A stretch of DNA of 64,000 bases from Elysia crispata (GCA_033675545.1 JAWDGP010002049.1:1-64000); one strand, 5' to 3'. Shown: positions 12,367-26,937, counted from the stretch's first letter. A program made the numbers and translations. Notes: a model not told the origin generated them from the letters alone.

Positions 12367-12458
12367 GCAGAAAGGGGCTAATAGTAATGGCACTTAGGTA
12401 GAACTAAAGAGAAGAAAACAATCAGTGGACACACACTCTAAGTGTGATACAATTTAAA
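12367..12458 (-). promoter_or_regulatory. Upstream cassette B2
   Basis: Second copy of the same cassette about 150 bp further upstream: AGAAAGGGGCTAATAG, TAATGGCACTT, CAATCAGTGGACACACACT, CTAAGTGTGATACAATTTAA. It resembles cassette A2 more than B1 does (both continue AAACC), so the cassette doubled before copies A and B separated. Confidence 0.6.
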
Positions 12459-12459
12459 A

Positions 12460-13425
12460 CCAACTGTCTTATATCTTTTTGTGTGTTTATGAACATGTAG
12501 GTAAAAGCCATTTGCGTCAACATGTCATTCCAAAAGATAATAAGCTGTATGAAAAGAATCAGTGATCGTGACATGCTCTAACAGATATATGGTCAGTGTT
12601 TCTATCATAGTTAGCATGCATATAACACTCTCATCGCAAAGCTATCTACTGCATTGGATGGTACATTTGAGTAACGCATTTTACCCAAGTGCGTGGTTTC
12701 AACATTAATTTTTAACTTGACTGGTTAAAAAAAAGCTAAAGAAAGACAACATGTAAAAACTTGGAATCATTTTTAAATAAAAAAAAATTGCAGTAAACCT
12801 TCTGTTTATCTCATCTTAATTACTAGCAAACGAAACACAAATAATAATCTATACGAAGTTTCACTGTAAAAGCAACTGTCTAGGAATATTTGGGACAAAT
12901 CGCCTTACCTACACAAAAACCTAAAAAAAAAAATGGGCGGAAATCACATTTTTTCCTCTAATAAATGCATAGATTCAAAGATTTTCTGCCATAAACAGAA
13001 AAGAAATCTCCTTGTAACGATTTGGATATATCGGCAAAAAATTTACCCATCCATCTATCTACCTGTATCTGCTTTTGCTTCGCTTCAAAAACCATTATAT
13101 TTAGTCAATATAAAACGAGTTAACTTCAGACGTTTATGCTGTGGACTTGGGATATTGCTGCAATTAAAAACTCCATTTAAAATCTGGGGCGTGTGTTTAT
13201 GCGTAAGGCATCTTCTAAAGGTGCGGTGTAATTGGCTGGTAGGAATGGCCAGCTTTGCCTCTGTCAATGCGGTAGTATGACATGATAGCTTTCGAAATAA
13301 ATCTCGTTGATCCGTGGGAAGTAGTATGGACATCTAAGAGACATGCCCGAGATAGCCATACATATTTTGTTGTAATTATTATGATTGATTGGGATGATCT
13401 GAGTGGGGGGGGGTAAATGGTGTCA
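12460..13425. other. Noncoding upstream flank of copy B
   Basis: No exon seen. The segment at 13,210-13,290, including ATTGGCTGGTAGGAATGG and AGCTTTGCCTCTGTCAATGC, matches 27,860-27,930 upstream of copy A. That shows the duplicated unit extends past the promoter. Confidence 0.6.
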
Positions 13426-13429
13426 ACGA

Positions 13430-15250
13430 TTCTTTCTTGGTGCAAGAGCGATCTTGTGAGAGACATAGGGGAAATGGGGGGGGGGTCCCAAATATACATA
13501 TTTGGTGAAGGAGGAATCATGTGTGGAACTTGGAGGAGGAGTAGAGATCCAAACAACACCTACTTGATGGGGAGGGATCATGTGTGGCACTTGGGAAAGG
13601 GGGAGAGATCCCAACAATACCTATTGGAGAAGAAGGGATCAAGTGTGGCACTTGGTAGAAAAAAAAAGGTGGGGGGGGGGAAGATCCCAACAATACCAAC
13701 TTGGTGCAGGAGAGATTATAAGTGGATTTGAGAGAGGAAGAGAGATTCCAGGGATACCTACTTGGTGCAGGAAAGATCATGTGTGCGACTTGGGAGGGGG
13801 GAGAGATCCCAGGGATACCTACTTGGTGCAGGAGAGATCATAATTATGTGTGACTTGGGAGAGGAGGGAGAGATTCCAGGGATACCTACTTGGTGCAGGA
13901 GAGATCATAATTATGTGTGACTTGGGAGAGGAGGGAGAGATTCCAGGGATACCTACTTGGTGATGGAGAGATCATAATTATGTGTGACTTTGGAGAGGAG
14001 GGAGAGATTCCAGGGATACCTACTTGGTGCAGGAGAGATCATAATTATGTGTGACTTTGGAGAGGAGGGAGAGATTCCAGGGATACCTACTTGGTGATGG
14101 AGAGATCATAATTATGTGTGACTTGGGAGAGGAGGGAGAGATTCCAGGGATACCTACTTGGTGCAGGAGAGATCATAATTATGTGTGACTTTGGAGAGGA
14201 CGGACAGATTCCAGGGATACCTACTTGGTGCAGGAGAGATCATAATTATGTGTGACTTTGGAGAGGAGGGAGAGATTCCAGGGATACCTACTTGGTGCAG
14301 GAGAGATCATAATTATGTGTGACTTGGGAGAGGAGGGAGAGATTCCAGGGATACCTACTTGGTGATGGAGAGATCATAATTATGTGTGACTTTGGAGAGG
14401 AGGGAGAGATTCCAGGGATACCTACTTGGTGCAGGAGAGATCATAATTATGTGTGACTTTGGAGAGGAGGGAGAGATTCCAGGGATACCTACTTGGTGCA
14501 GGAGAGATCATAATTATGTGTGACTTTGGAGAGGAGGAGAGATTCCAGGGATACCTACTTGGTGCAGGAGAGATCATAATTATGTGTGACTTTGGAGAGG
14601 AGGGAGAGATTCCAGGGATACCTACTTGGTGCAGGAGAGATCATAATTATGTGTGACTTTGGAGAGGAGGGAGAGATTCCAGGGATACCTACTTGGTGCA
14701 GGAGAGATCATAATTATGTGTGACTTGGGAGAGGAGGGAGAGATTTCAGGGATACTTACGTGGTGCAAGAGAGATCATAATTATGTGTGACTTGGGAGAG
14801 GAGGGAGAGATTCCAGGGATACCCACTTGGTGCAGGAGAGATCACAATTACGTGGCACTTTGGAGAGAAGGGAGAGATTCCAAGGATACCTACTTGGTGC
14901 AGGAGAGATCATAATTATGTGTGACTTTGGAGAGGAGGGAGAGATTCCAGGGATACCTACTTGGTGCAGGAGAGATCATAATTATGTGTGACTTGGGAGA
15001 GGAGGGAGAGATTCCAGGGATACCTACTTGGTGCAGGAGAGATCATAATTATGTGTGACTTTGGAGAGGAGGGAGAGATTCCAGGGATACCTACTTGGTG
15101 CAGGAGAGATCATAATTATGTGTGACTTGGGAGAGGAGGGAGAGATTCCAGGGATACCTACTTGGTGCAGGAGAGATCATAATCATGTGTGACTTGGGAG
15201 AGGGGGGGAGATCCCAGGGATACCTACGCGGTGCAGGAGACATCATGTGA
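13430..15250. repeat. 66-bp minisatellite upstream of copy B (about 27 units)
   Basis: The core unit is TTGGAGAGGAGGGAGAGATT, CCAGGGATACCTACTTGGTG, CAGGAGAGATCATAATTATG, TGTGAC (66 bp). Units from about 13,850 to 15,200 are nearly identical; the five or six at the left end diverge. Because 66 is divisible by three, long frames run through it encoding a 22-residue repeat, but there is no evidence of translation. The right flank (GACATTCTCTTAG at 15,258) matches the flank of the related array at 28,060-28,680. Confidence 0.92.
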
Positions 15251-17400
15251 AGAACAGGACATTCTCTTAGTCATTTATACGGGTTGGACAATATAAATTC
15301 ATTTTAGAAAAAGAGTTTTCATAGCGAGGGGAGGAATAAAAGTAAAATGTAATTTTAAGGAAGTACTGCTTTGGCATATTAAAGTTTTCTGGCAATCCGG
15401 CAAACGTTACGTTTTTTTTGGGCTGGATTTCGACTATTAGCGGATGACAAGATGGAACCTAGTAATTTCATTATATGGTATCTTCAGAATGCTTCAAAAA
15501 GGTTCCGAACGGTTAACTTGGCCTCGTTAACCCCGGCCCTATATTGTTGAATAAGTTGAGATGTGCTTTATTTCCTTCTGATTAAATTTTCATCAGTTTA
15601 AAAAAGAAGGATATATGCTGTGTTATTCTATAGCCTTTACGTTAGTCAGAGATTAGAGATGGTGACCAATGATTCATTCGGCAGGCATTCAAATCAGGTT
15701 AGATATTTTATATTTGAGTGTTAGAGAGTTCTAGAGAATAAGAGAAAGAAAGAGAGTCAACCCAAACTTATAATTTTAACGAGATTCAGACTCACAGCAT
15801 TAAAATTTGCTGAAAGGTAAGTGTATAGAAAGCGATCTAGAGTTCTCCACTGTTAAGTGCATGCATGTGTAATGTTATGGAAAAGCATTGGCAAAGAGAG
15901 AGGAGAAAGAGATTAGAGAAATCGACAGTAGCGGAATGAGTGAGAAAAGTTAGAAGGGCAGTCAAGAAGGCAGGCACAGAGAAATTGATAGTAAACGTTG
16001 AAAATAAGAAGAAATTCAAAAATAAAGAGGAAAAGAAAAATATGGTACTTATTTTCATAAATGTTCCTGTCTTTGAAGTTCACAAAAATGTTTTTAATTT
16101 TGTTTGTATTACGTTCTTTTTTAACAACGTTAGGTTATATTACATTAGTCTATTATTTGTATTGGTAACCGTTGAGTTTATTAATCGCACAAATGGTGTA
16201 TCTGAACCAAAATAAAACCATATAAAGTCTTAGCACCACTATTCAAACTACAATTGTCCATTACTGCCAAGCACAATAAACCCGAAATATCACAAAAACT
16301 GCCACGCACTTTTTTCCAGGATTTGAGACAATATGGAATCTATGAATTGGCAAATAATCGTAGGCAGGAAAATGCAATCTCTATTTTGTGCAATTTTGTC
16401 AAAGTTTAATGTAACATTGAAGTATTATTCTCTTTTGATACAAATCAAAGAACTCAACTCGGCTTTCCATGAAAGATGTTGACAATAAGATAAACCGTTT
16501 ATAGAAGGAAGGCACGTTTAAAATAGCGCAAGAAGAATAATTTAAAAATGAATTATGTCAGGGGAGCATGCTGTTGCTGACACTTTCTATCGTATTTCTG
16601 CATAAATCGTATCTAGAAATCATTTCTAAAGCATGGCCTTGAATAAAAAAAAGTGCTGTAGACATAATCAACTGAATAGTTTCTCTTTTGTAGTCCTGGT
16701 GGAGGTCAGAGAATCATATCTTTCTCGAAATTAGCTTAAATTCTGGGTCTCCAAGGTATTTTCAGTATTAGAGTGCGCTACTCAATATAGTTATCACCCC
16801 TCATAATGTTTGATTTATTTTATTCAAATGCAATGTGCTTCAGACCATAAAAAACAGGCGAATAATCGTGCGAGAGGTCACACACATTTATCTTAGTCTT
16901 GAAAAATATAATGACGTTTTTATACTTTAATGAGAGCAATAAAAAAAGAAAATAAGCACGAAAAGATTTGTCTGCATAAAATTTGATAAGAGCAGTTTTA
17001 ATTCAGAAAAAAATATATTATCTGTTCGTGTTTAGGAGATGAGATCTCCAAAAACTAAGCTTACAAGACTTCATTAAACTCAGCTGGAAAAGTGGAGCTA
17101 CAAACTCACCCAACACAGCTGATGTGAATCTAATTAGCGTTTACCAAAGAAAAATTAAAGAAAAACCTAACAATTTTTTGAGGCGACACTTTTACCGCCT
17201 GACTATAAAAGGTACCTATCTTTATGCAAAAAATATGGTATTTCTCCCTGTGGACTTCTTCTGAACTTAAGCTCTATGTAGGAGTGTATATGTGTTAGGA
17301 ATATTAATTACATAGTTATGATAAGAGCAATAGTTATAATGATAATCAATGTGAAAGTAACAATGTTAATCATAGTGATATATTCAAAATACTACTACTG
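15250..17400. other. Upstream flank of copy B beyond the minisatellite
   Basis: No exon seen. The block at 15,720-16,000 aligns with 29,080-29,450 (GAGAGTCAAC, AAAATTTGATGAAA-like, AAAGAGAGATGAGAAAGAGA-like). The frames at 15,837-16,058 and 15,940-16,215 lie in this duplicated DNA and are not conserved. Confidence 0.5.
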
Positions 17401-17469
17401 CGACTATTACTAATTACAATAACAATGATAATAATATACTTCTCTTGCTACTCCTTCTACTATTACTAT

Positions 17470-17950
<481 letters not shown>

Positions 17951-17951
17951 G

Positions 17952-18058
<107 letters not shown>

Positions 18059-18059
18059 C

Positions 18060-20440
18060 TTTTTCCAGATAAAAATTTTTTCTAGTCAGTATAAAATTAA
18101 TGAATAAAAGCACACTGCTAAGAATAAACGGTAAGAAAAGAAGAACACTATAAACTTAGACAATAGGAGGACTTGACAAAATGTTTTTGAAAAAAAAAAA
18201 AGCGGCAAAGCATGAATGCGTCCTACAAAGTCAAAATGATTTTTAAAATCTCATTTCATACTCCGACAATGTTCTTTATTTTATCTCGGAAAAATTTGCG
18301 AAAATATGGAATATTGCTTGAGAATCGTCGATCTTTGAAAGATTTCAGATTGTGACTTTATGTTTCTAATATCAATAAGTCTTCTGATCAACGGAACGCA
18401 CTAGTTGATTCATGCGGGATAAAAATTTGGAACATATAATTATAGACGTACAAGTTGAAAACCGTGTTCTTCAAATGGAACCCTGGTGGGAATTTGACGA
18501 GACTGTAGTGGTGTGTGTATTTAAAGAGGCTTACAAATGGTCTTGATATCTCTCCTTTCATATGATGCAGATATAATTTGCCTCCACCTATCCATCTTTA
18601 CCTAGAATCTAGATGTCTCGATGATTCTTACTCTAAACACAAAATTTAGACATTTTGGAATTAAGGAAATCGACTTGATATACTATTCTTTCCCAATCTA
18701 TTTTTAGACCTTTTTAAACGCTTATTTCTGCTCTATCTTGAATTTAAACAGATACCTAGAAGTGTCCCTATAGGCAAAGTGTTGCAAAGTCGTATTTACT
18801 CACAAGGGAAACTGCTTAATACTTAGTATAGTAAGATATGGAAATGTATTTAACACTGGTTATTTTCAGAAGCTTTGAATAATTAGTTCTAACAGTCAGT
18901 TAGCGAGCATTTCCATTGAAAGACTATACTAAATGACGACACCATCTTCTTGATTCTTTAAAAAAAAAAAAAACCTTAATATGATCATTAACGCAAACGT
19001 TTCTAATATTAAGAGAAAACATTAGAAAGCACTATATTATATTTCCTAATACTTCTTTAGTACCATGGAAATTTTTTTACACCATAAGGAAAAAAAAGTT
19101 AGTGTGCTCGATTAATATAGTAGATGATAATGTTAGAATTCATGCAAAAGACAAGAGCCCCGATGCAAATTGGCCTCCTTCACAAGGAAGATTAACCACG
19201 AATCATGTCGGAGAGATTTCACTGTTCAGGTCAAAAGAGTTTTATAGTTGTTAAGAGTTACTTTCAAGATGCAATTTATAGTGCATACCTGTATCTCCAT
19301 CATTTAAAGATTGCAAAACTAAAGATGCTGTCATCGTACAGAGTAGGATCGTTTGCCGAATACGTTGTGAAAACCCCAGAACCACCAGCTGAAAATAATT
19401 AAGTTAAAATTGAAATCCAAGAGGTTGGAAAATTGAAAGGGAGTTTTACTTCTTTAAAGGGTGCCGTTGTGACGGTGATCCCGAGGCAAAAGTTTTATGA
19501 ATGTCAAATATGTAATTAAACATGTTAGAATGTTATCTTTCTGTTCTATAGTACAGCCAATTTCACGTGTTTGGAAGCTAATCATAGCTTTGGCAGCAAT
19601 TATCTTTGTGAATGCACACAACGTAGTCACAATTGATTAGGGGATATCAACTCAACCCATTTTTTTACAAGTCCTCTTGCATTCACCTTTAAACTGCATT
19701 TTACACGAACCGATGATGCGGAGGTCAACATGGAAGGTCCAAGTTACATTCTATAACCCTTAGTTCACGTCAATAACATTGGTCTAATTGTTAAGCCTAT
19801 ATCTTATTTTAATTCTACCATGCCGTGTTTGGGATACATGCGCGTTGCAGGATAGTGAAAGAGAAAAGAAAAACATGATTGAAATCATTTTTAACACTCC
19901 ACTGAGATTTCCAATGCATGGTTGTTTTTTTTTTTTGTTTTTTTTTTGTTGATGGTGGTTATTAGATATAAATTTTTTAGCGATGCAAACGACAACGCAT
20001 CGTTACGCTTTTATGGAAATTTCGTTTAAAGTATTTAAAAACAAGTACTTTTAACTTATCTGACAATAATCTAAATATGAATGGTAGTTATATAAACGAA
20101 AGTGACATCATTAATTTTGTTGTAATAATATAGCTATTTTTTATGGTTTCGTCTTAAAGGGGGTAGCATTGTCAAAACGGTATGGTTCAGTAATCTCAAG
20201 AGATTTGCATCCAACAAAAATGTGATGCATATATCCTACAAAGACAAAAAGATACAAGAAACCACCATCAGAGTTTGCAGTTACAATAAACAACATCAAT
20301 AAATTATCATTGCGGTGACTGCCGCCAGGACGACAAACACCACAAACACCATTTAGAGTTTCGACAAGTCACAATAAACCACAATGATTAGGGAAACAAC
20401 GCTCTCGCTCAAACTATTTTCCGCATTTTAATTTGTAAAG
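18060..20440. other. Downstream flank of copy A
   Basis: No independent exon. From about 19,040 it is homologous to the downstream flank of copy B (3,360-4,900), including the region just past the stop codon, which is probably 3' UTR. Confidence 0.5.
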
Positions 20441-20559
20441 AAGGTAAACGTTTGTCGGTAAGCAACTTGTCTTTGAGAGCCCGAAGACATTTTCCTTCTT
20501 TGCATTTTCAAAGGAAGAATAAGTCGTCTCTTTTGCCGTCCAGTACCGTTTCTTCTGTT

Positions 20560-23500
20560 TTATCGTCCCCAAGAATAGGAAACGCTTCCTCCGACAGAAT
20601 AACCACCACCAGGTCCTCTGTTTACTCCAACACTTCCTTTCCATTCACCTGTCGAGTCGATGGAAACAAGGATGTGCTAAGGTTGATACAAAATAGGATT
20701 CGAATGAAAATACAATAAGCATTGTATACGGTGGTAAAGATAGTAACTAAAATAGTTCTTATATTGTCAAACTTGCAATGCAGTTAGTGGTTGAAACTTA
20801 AGTTAGTGTTGATGCTTATATAGTTGCCAATGTTTTAACTGTTGCTGGTCTTAATGTTTTTGAAAGGTAAATATGTGATGAAGGAGAGTGTCACTAAAAA
20901 TGGAGGAAGGCTAAAACAATTTGGCTTTTACAAGGATTAAAAAGTAGAGATTAAAAACAGATTTTTTTCATTACAGTAAATTACTTTACCATTGATAAAT
21001 AGAAGAGCAACGTGACAAACATAGAACGGTACCAAATGTATTTGAGGTGGAAAAGGGATAAAGGAGGCAGAATTAAAGCGAAGACTTGGGGACACAATAA
21101 ATGGAGGGGGAGTAAAAGAAATAGGATTTTATTCAGAAACGAATATATGTAGAGGCATACACTGAGCAAAGATAAGACATGGATAGTGGCATATAGAGAA
21201 AAGAGTAAATCAGAAAAATAAATACGAGATATAGCTAGACAAGGGTAGAGAGACAGGAGATAAGACAAGCACCCCCCCCACCGGCAGAAATTCTCGCAAG
21301 ATTCCAAGCCAAGACTTTACCTCTCTTTGAGCGTGTGGCTGCTCTTCTTTTGCGTCTCTGCAACAAATGAAAATGACAACATTCACCAAGGTAAGCCAAC
21401 AATCATTGCTTAAATTACTTTTCTAAAGAAAAAAAAATGCTTTAAGAGGCAAAGTATCCCTTTATCTAAACCAATAGCAACATTTAACTAAAAAATAAGA
21501 ACCGTTGTTAAATTATTCTAAGTTAAAAACAACAACAAAAAGTTAAGCTGGTTTTGAACTTTTCAAAAGCTTTGAAAACAAATATAATGTAATATCATAT
21601 CAACTAAAAGTAACAAACAATGCAGAATTCCTTGGATGATCAATTGCATTCTCCTAGAGAATGTGGACAAGTTTCAAAAGCGGAAAAAGAATAATTTGAA
21701 TTTACAAAAAAAAATTTGAACGAATGTGCAGTGCCTGTAGAGAAAAGAAATCCAGCAGAGGCAGTTCCCAACTAACTGATATAGCCTACCAATAATAACA
21801 TTGTGCACACTTACCCAGCTATGCGAGATCCCAACTCCATAGCTGTATCTGCCAAATGGATCTCTGTTTATGTTGCCTGAAAGTAAAAAAAGAAAACTTC
21901 ATTGCGTGGAAATAGTGAGCAGAGATATAATGTGATAGCAAGAAGAGAAAGCTAGGCCTTTTTTACGGAATCCATCGAATGTTTATTCTGAAGACGGATA
22001 TTCCAATGTTTTAATCTGCCATCTCTTAATATACCAATAAAGACTTCTAAAGAACTTCTATTTGTAGATGTTAGCTAGATTTAAGTTAGGGATCCTTTAA
22101 ACGGCATTTAGAAAAAAAATCATAAAACAAAAAAACTAGAACAATTAAATTTAATTTCGTATAGTAATAAGGTTGTAACCTGCCATTTCTTAATATACAA
22201 ATGACGATTTTCAAAGAAATTCTATTTTTCGATGTGACAGGTATACTTTAACCAGAATTTAGAATAATCTTTAAAGAAAAAGCAAGACAATTTAATTGTT
22301 TTTGTCAAGTAACAAGAAACGCATCAGGATATTTGTTGTAAGTTTAACACATACCTCCCATCTCTTGTTTACGTCCTTCTTTCCCGCTCCAAGGTTATAC
22401 TTAAAGGCGATAATTCCAACTGCAGATAAAACAAGTGAAACTATCGACGTATAATTTAAACACAAAAAAAATAAAACACGAAAAAGATAGTACCGGTGTT
22501 ACTTTAATCAGGCCCATTGTGACAAACAAAAACAAAGTTTGACTTTTTGTAAAGTTGTGAGAAAAAAAAATGGAAATCAAGAGAGAGAGAAATCACTCAA
22601 TACTCTTCCTGAAAATCGTTTAATATCACCAGCTGTAAAAGTATGAAAATTCATTTGAGTCTGAGAAGGAAAGAACAAAGTAGACAAATAAAATGATAAG
22701 ATTACAAGTTCAACCATTCTTTATATCTCAGACCTTAGACTGTAAATAGCAATTTTGCACGCTCACAAACAGTCAGTCCAATAATTTATACGTGCGACGC
22801 TCTGAAAATTCTGTTTTATACAAACACGTGAAAAAATGGAAAAGTAAAAAAACATAATTCAGAAACAAAATGACAGGGGCAGGCTAAAACGTTCTAGCTT
22901 CATAATAATTAACTATCAAAAAGATCAAAAGAAAGAGTAAAACAATGTCCAGTCTTACAATGAAGGATTAAACATTGGTAAAGTTTGAAGAATCAACTTT
23001 CTACACAGAAGACAAACAAGAAGAAGAAAAAGAAAAAGAAGAAGAAGAAAAGGAAGAAGAAGAAGAAGAAGAAGAAGAAGAAGAAGAAGAAGAAGAAGAA
23101 GAAGAAGAAGAAGAAGAAGAAGAAGAAGAAGAAGAAGAAGAAGAAGAAGAAGAAGAAGAAGAAGAAGAAGAAGAAGAAGAAGAAGAAGGAGAAGAAAGAA
23201 TAAAAAGAAGGACAGAAGAAGAATGGGGAGGAGAAGCAGAAGAGTAAGAGAATAAAAAAGAAGAAAGGAAAAATCTTATGAGACTAATACAGAACTGACC
23301 AGTGTCTGCCATGATGTCTTGCATGGCCTGGGCTGTCATGCTGATGGCGGCCACAGTGGCCTGAGTCGATTCCCCTGCAGCTGTGATAGAGACGAGACAG
23401 ATTAACGAGACAGGAATGGGACGAGAGATGGATAGGCTTGAGCTGGAAAGTCTCGAAGATGAAAAGTAGGCCTAATTTTCTTGTGAGATGAGATTTTCGA

Positions 23501-25853
23501 TTTATCAAAAAAAAAAAAAAAAATTAATAAACAAAAAAAGTATCTGGGGACTCTGGTTCTTTTACCTAAATATATATTTATATGTATATGTATATGTGAA
23601 TCGGGTTTATATCTTTGTACAAACGAGTTGTTTTGGGCGATAATTTTTTCATCTATAAGAGAAAGGACTAATTAAATTACATTTTGAAACTTTGGTTACT
23701 CAGACTTGGCTAATAAATTGAACAGAATACGTGGTTTAAATAGGCAGTTGATATAGGAGATAAGAAACTATATACACAACAGAAAAAAAATCTGTAAAAA
23801 AAATAGACAGTTACCGTCCTGTTCCTTTGCTTTGGTGTCGAGAGTGTTGAGCAGACACAGAGCAGCGTCCATTTTGCTGGCTTCGTACGTAAGAGGCTCT
23901 GAGTACAGCAAACATATTAAAATTGTAAGAGAAGTTAAGACTAACTACGTCACTGTTCTACATAATTGGTAAGAAAATTGCGATTTTTTTTATTCTTGAG
24001 TATTTTCCCACCAAAGTAACTAAAAATATTACAAAACTTAAAATTTTCAACCGAATGCGACAATTTATTTGTTACGTTCACAAAATTCATAAAGAAAAGC
24101 TTTCTTGATGATTCTTTGAAAGTGCAATGCTTTCACATAACAATTGGCACGGGCAAGTTGGCCATAAATGAAAAATCGACGGAGGAAATTGACAGTAGTC
24201 ACCTAAAAACTTTGTGAAAGTTTGGCTCGTAAGATGTCTTTCAAATGATATTTTTGTTTGATTCACACTTTCTTTTAAACAAAAAAAAAATCTAATTAAT
24301 CATTTCACATTTTAGAAGCATCGCATTACTAAGTGAGGCGAGATTTGTGATGCTACATTCACTTTAACAAGAGAATTATCATATAGCAGCATTGCACTTT
24401 TTAAGAATCTTGCTGTTTTAAAAATGAAAATCTATATTTTTAAAATATGCTCTGAAATTAGAAAAATGAAGGTGTATTTTCTCTTAGGCTTTCAAAATCA
24501 CGTTTCCCGTAGCTTACATATTAAGGCACAGTCTTTTCTAGATCTTTATTGTAAGGTTGTTTGTGCTTTTTGCAGAAAGTCCAATGACTTACCATCAAAC
24601 AAGGACGAGACTGCCACCACTCCGCTGAAGCTGAAAGCAGCGTCATCAATTGCCTTTTGGACATCGCTGGCTTCCACAACATAAAATAAAAGCAGGAAAA
24701 CAACACAGAATTTATCTCAAAGAATTGTTCCAATGATTATTTTTTATTTTGTTTTAGAGTTAGCAATAGTAGACTAGTGTAGATAACTCGGTCTTAGAAT
24801 TTGACTGTTGGAGTCCCACGTCCAACCACATCTAAACCCCTGCTTGCTCAGCTAGGGAATCTTGCACGTATCATTAAACAAATTAATCACCCTGAAACAT
24901 TTATATACAGGCTTTGATGATAATGAATATAGCCTCTTTGATGCTTATGAAACTTTTAGTTCCCAAATTCAATTGAGGAAGAGGTATCTACAAAGTTTAT
25001 TTTGGAAATCCGAGAATACGATATCTAGAACTTATTCTAATCTATTTATTCATTGCTCTTTCTAAGTGTTGATGCTCAAGTTATTTATTAAAATTGACTT
25101 TTAAGTTCATTATAAGTTCTAAAAGAATTGAATGGCTTTACTTTACAATTTTTACTTAACTTTTATTTTGTTTTTGTTGATAATGGTCATAAATATTTAT
25201 CAAAGGTTTTTTTTTAATTGTGCCATATTTAGGGCTCCATCATACCTTCTCCACCTTGGGCGTCCACAATTTTATCTGCTGACAGCTGGATCGACACAGC
25301 TGCTGCTCCCATCGCGTCCAATGTCATGCCTAAGGTGAAACAAGATGTTTTTACTATAGTTTTTATCGCTGTTGTTTGTCCTTTTGACTATATTAACTAG
25401 GATAAATGCGATAGTTATGATAGAGATGATTTCTTTTTTTTATTTTTTTTTAAATTCATGCTAAATTTATAAATATTGATAACGATAATAGTTATGAAAA
25501 CGGAGATGAATTGCCTCCCCAACAGAGATGAAATAGTAGATAGGTTTAGTTCATATAATCTATCTACGCATTTTGAACTTGAGATAGGGCTAGGTGTAAA
25601 ACATGAGCACCTGATGGAAATTAAATTTTAGTTGAAAATCTTTGTGTGTTTTTTTTAAATAAAACAAAAAGTAAATGACTAGTTTACATTAGGCATCACT
25701 GCTGACTGGGATGGCAGTATTTGTAGTTTTGATGTATCGAACCATGTGCAAATGATCGATCTCCTAAGGCATATCTTAAAGTTCAATACGAAGGGTAAAT
25801 GGGACAAGTTTTGTAAATCTTAACATCTACCTCCCTCTCTCTCTCTCCCTCCA

Positions 25854-25897
<44 letters not shown>

Positions 25898-26789
25898 TCT
25901 CACCATCTCTCCATGCTCCCCCCCCTTTCCATTGGAAAAAATATAGAAGAGAAAAGATGGAGAGTCATTTCTAACTTTAAAAAGAGAACTGTGAACTTAT
26001 TGGCCAATTTATTTTTCCTAAACAGAATTTTAGCAACTGATTTTCTTCGATTGTCTGACATACACCTAAGAACGCAAGTCCATCACAGACCTTCCTTAGC
26101 GCTGTCTAACAGAGTCTGCACCACAGCACTGAGATCGACTACGGTCGGTGTTTCAGCAGCAGCAGCTTCGGCATCTCGACGCGACACCACCAAGCCACCA
26201 CCCCAGCCTCCTCCGAATCCACCGCCTCCATGCTATAGTGAGAAGAGGTTATGAGGTGATTTTGTAATGCCAGTAAATCTATATCGCAGGCGCAAATTAA
26301 TTGTTTTAAAGTGGAAAACTGTTTAAAATATCAAAGGAATGAGTAATTATTAGAAGACCTGCCGTATTTATCAATTTCATGTTGATAGAAATGAAAGAAA
26401 CACTTTTAAATTATTGAAATAAGGGCTGAAAAGCAAACTCAGGTAAAAAAATTGCTCCAAGTACATGGATACGACTAGTAAGGGATAGAAAATCAATTAT
26501 TAGCGCACACTATACACTTCCTTAATACTCTTTAATAATTTCCACATCTTTATTCATTCTCAAGAAGAGACTTATGGTCAATGAATTTATTTATTCATGG
26601 CCTGTATAGTCCTACACAAACATTGGATAGGAAAAGAAGGCTCTAAAAAGATGAATAAATTAGAAGTTAGAAGCTAAATATTAAAGATAAAAAAAAATCG
26701 TCGAGGGTAAAGTAGGCTTCAAAACTCACCTGCATGTACGCCAATGCACCCGTTAGGGCCATCGCAATTGATAAGAGTTCCAGTTTCAT
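20560..26789 (-). CDS. Secreted Gly-rich protein, array copy A (10 exons; frameshifted in exon 7)
   Basis: Coding exons, all minus: 26,730-26,789; 26,091-26,232; 25,246-25,329; 24,593-24,670; 23,815-23,898; 23,300-23,380; 22,355-22,419; 21,815-21,876; 21,321-21,357; 20,560-20,648. Same layout as copy B: signal peptide MKLELLSIAMALTGALA, Gly-rich start, helical middle, RRKRRAATRSKR, and a tail ending SVSYSWGR. Exon 7 lacks 7 nt next to its donor compared with copy B. With the strong GTATGT donor, reading shifts and meets TAA after KRWEAT, giving about 200 residues without the polybasic site and tail. Using GTGTTA four bases downstream would restore the frame (about 261 residues, V-C in place of V-N-G). 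Exons 8-10 stay open and very similar to copy B; exon 8 differs by an in-frame 6-nt loss. So either the weak donor is used or the loss is recent. Mark as a functional gene or a young pseudogene. Confidence 0.72.
23018..23190. repeat. (GAA)n microsatellite in copy A intron 6
   Basis: Over 50 GAA units with AAA/GGA variants at the ends, at the position matching the GAA array of copy B. Confidence 0.95.
25831..25894. repeat. (TC)n microsatellite in copy A intron 2
   Basis: Interrupted TC tract, at the matching position to that of copy B. Confidence 0.9.
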
Positions 26790-26910
26790 GGTTTTCCTCT
26801 TTGTAGCGGAGTTTGCTGTAGATCAGATACACTTTGGTCCTCTTGCTCCTCGCTTCCGGGCGTATTTCTCTGAGCAATGATAGCTCTTATTTGCCCATGT
26901 TCCATTTCAC

Positions 26911-26918
26911 TTTTTATA
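26911..26918 (-). promoter_or_regulatory. TATA box of copy A
   Basis: TATAAAAA on the minus strand, 122 bp upstream of the copy A ATG. Confidence 0.7.
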
Positions 26919-26937
26919 CTGTAAATTTGTCAAAATA

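Noticed and set aside
13417-14914. Several open frames with a 22-residue periodic peptide
   Set aside because: They follow from a 66-bp minisatellite whose length is a multiple of three. No promoter, signal peptide or conservation.
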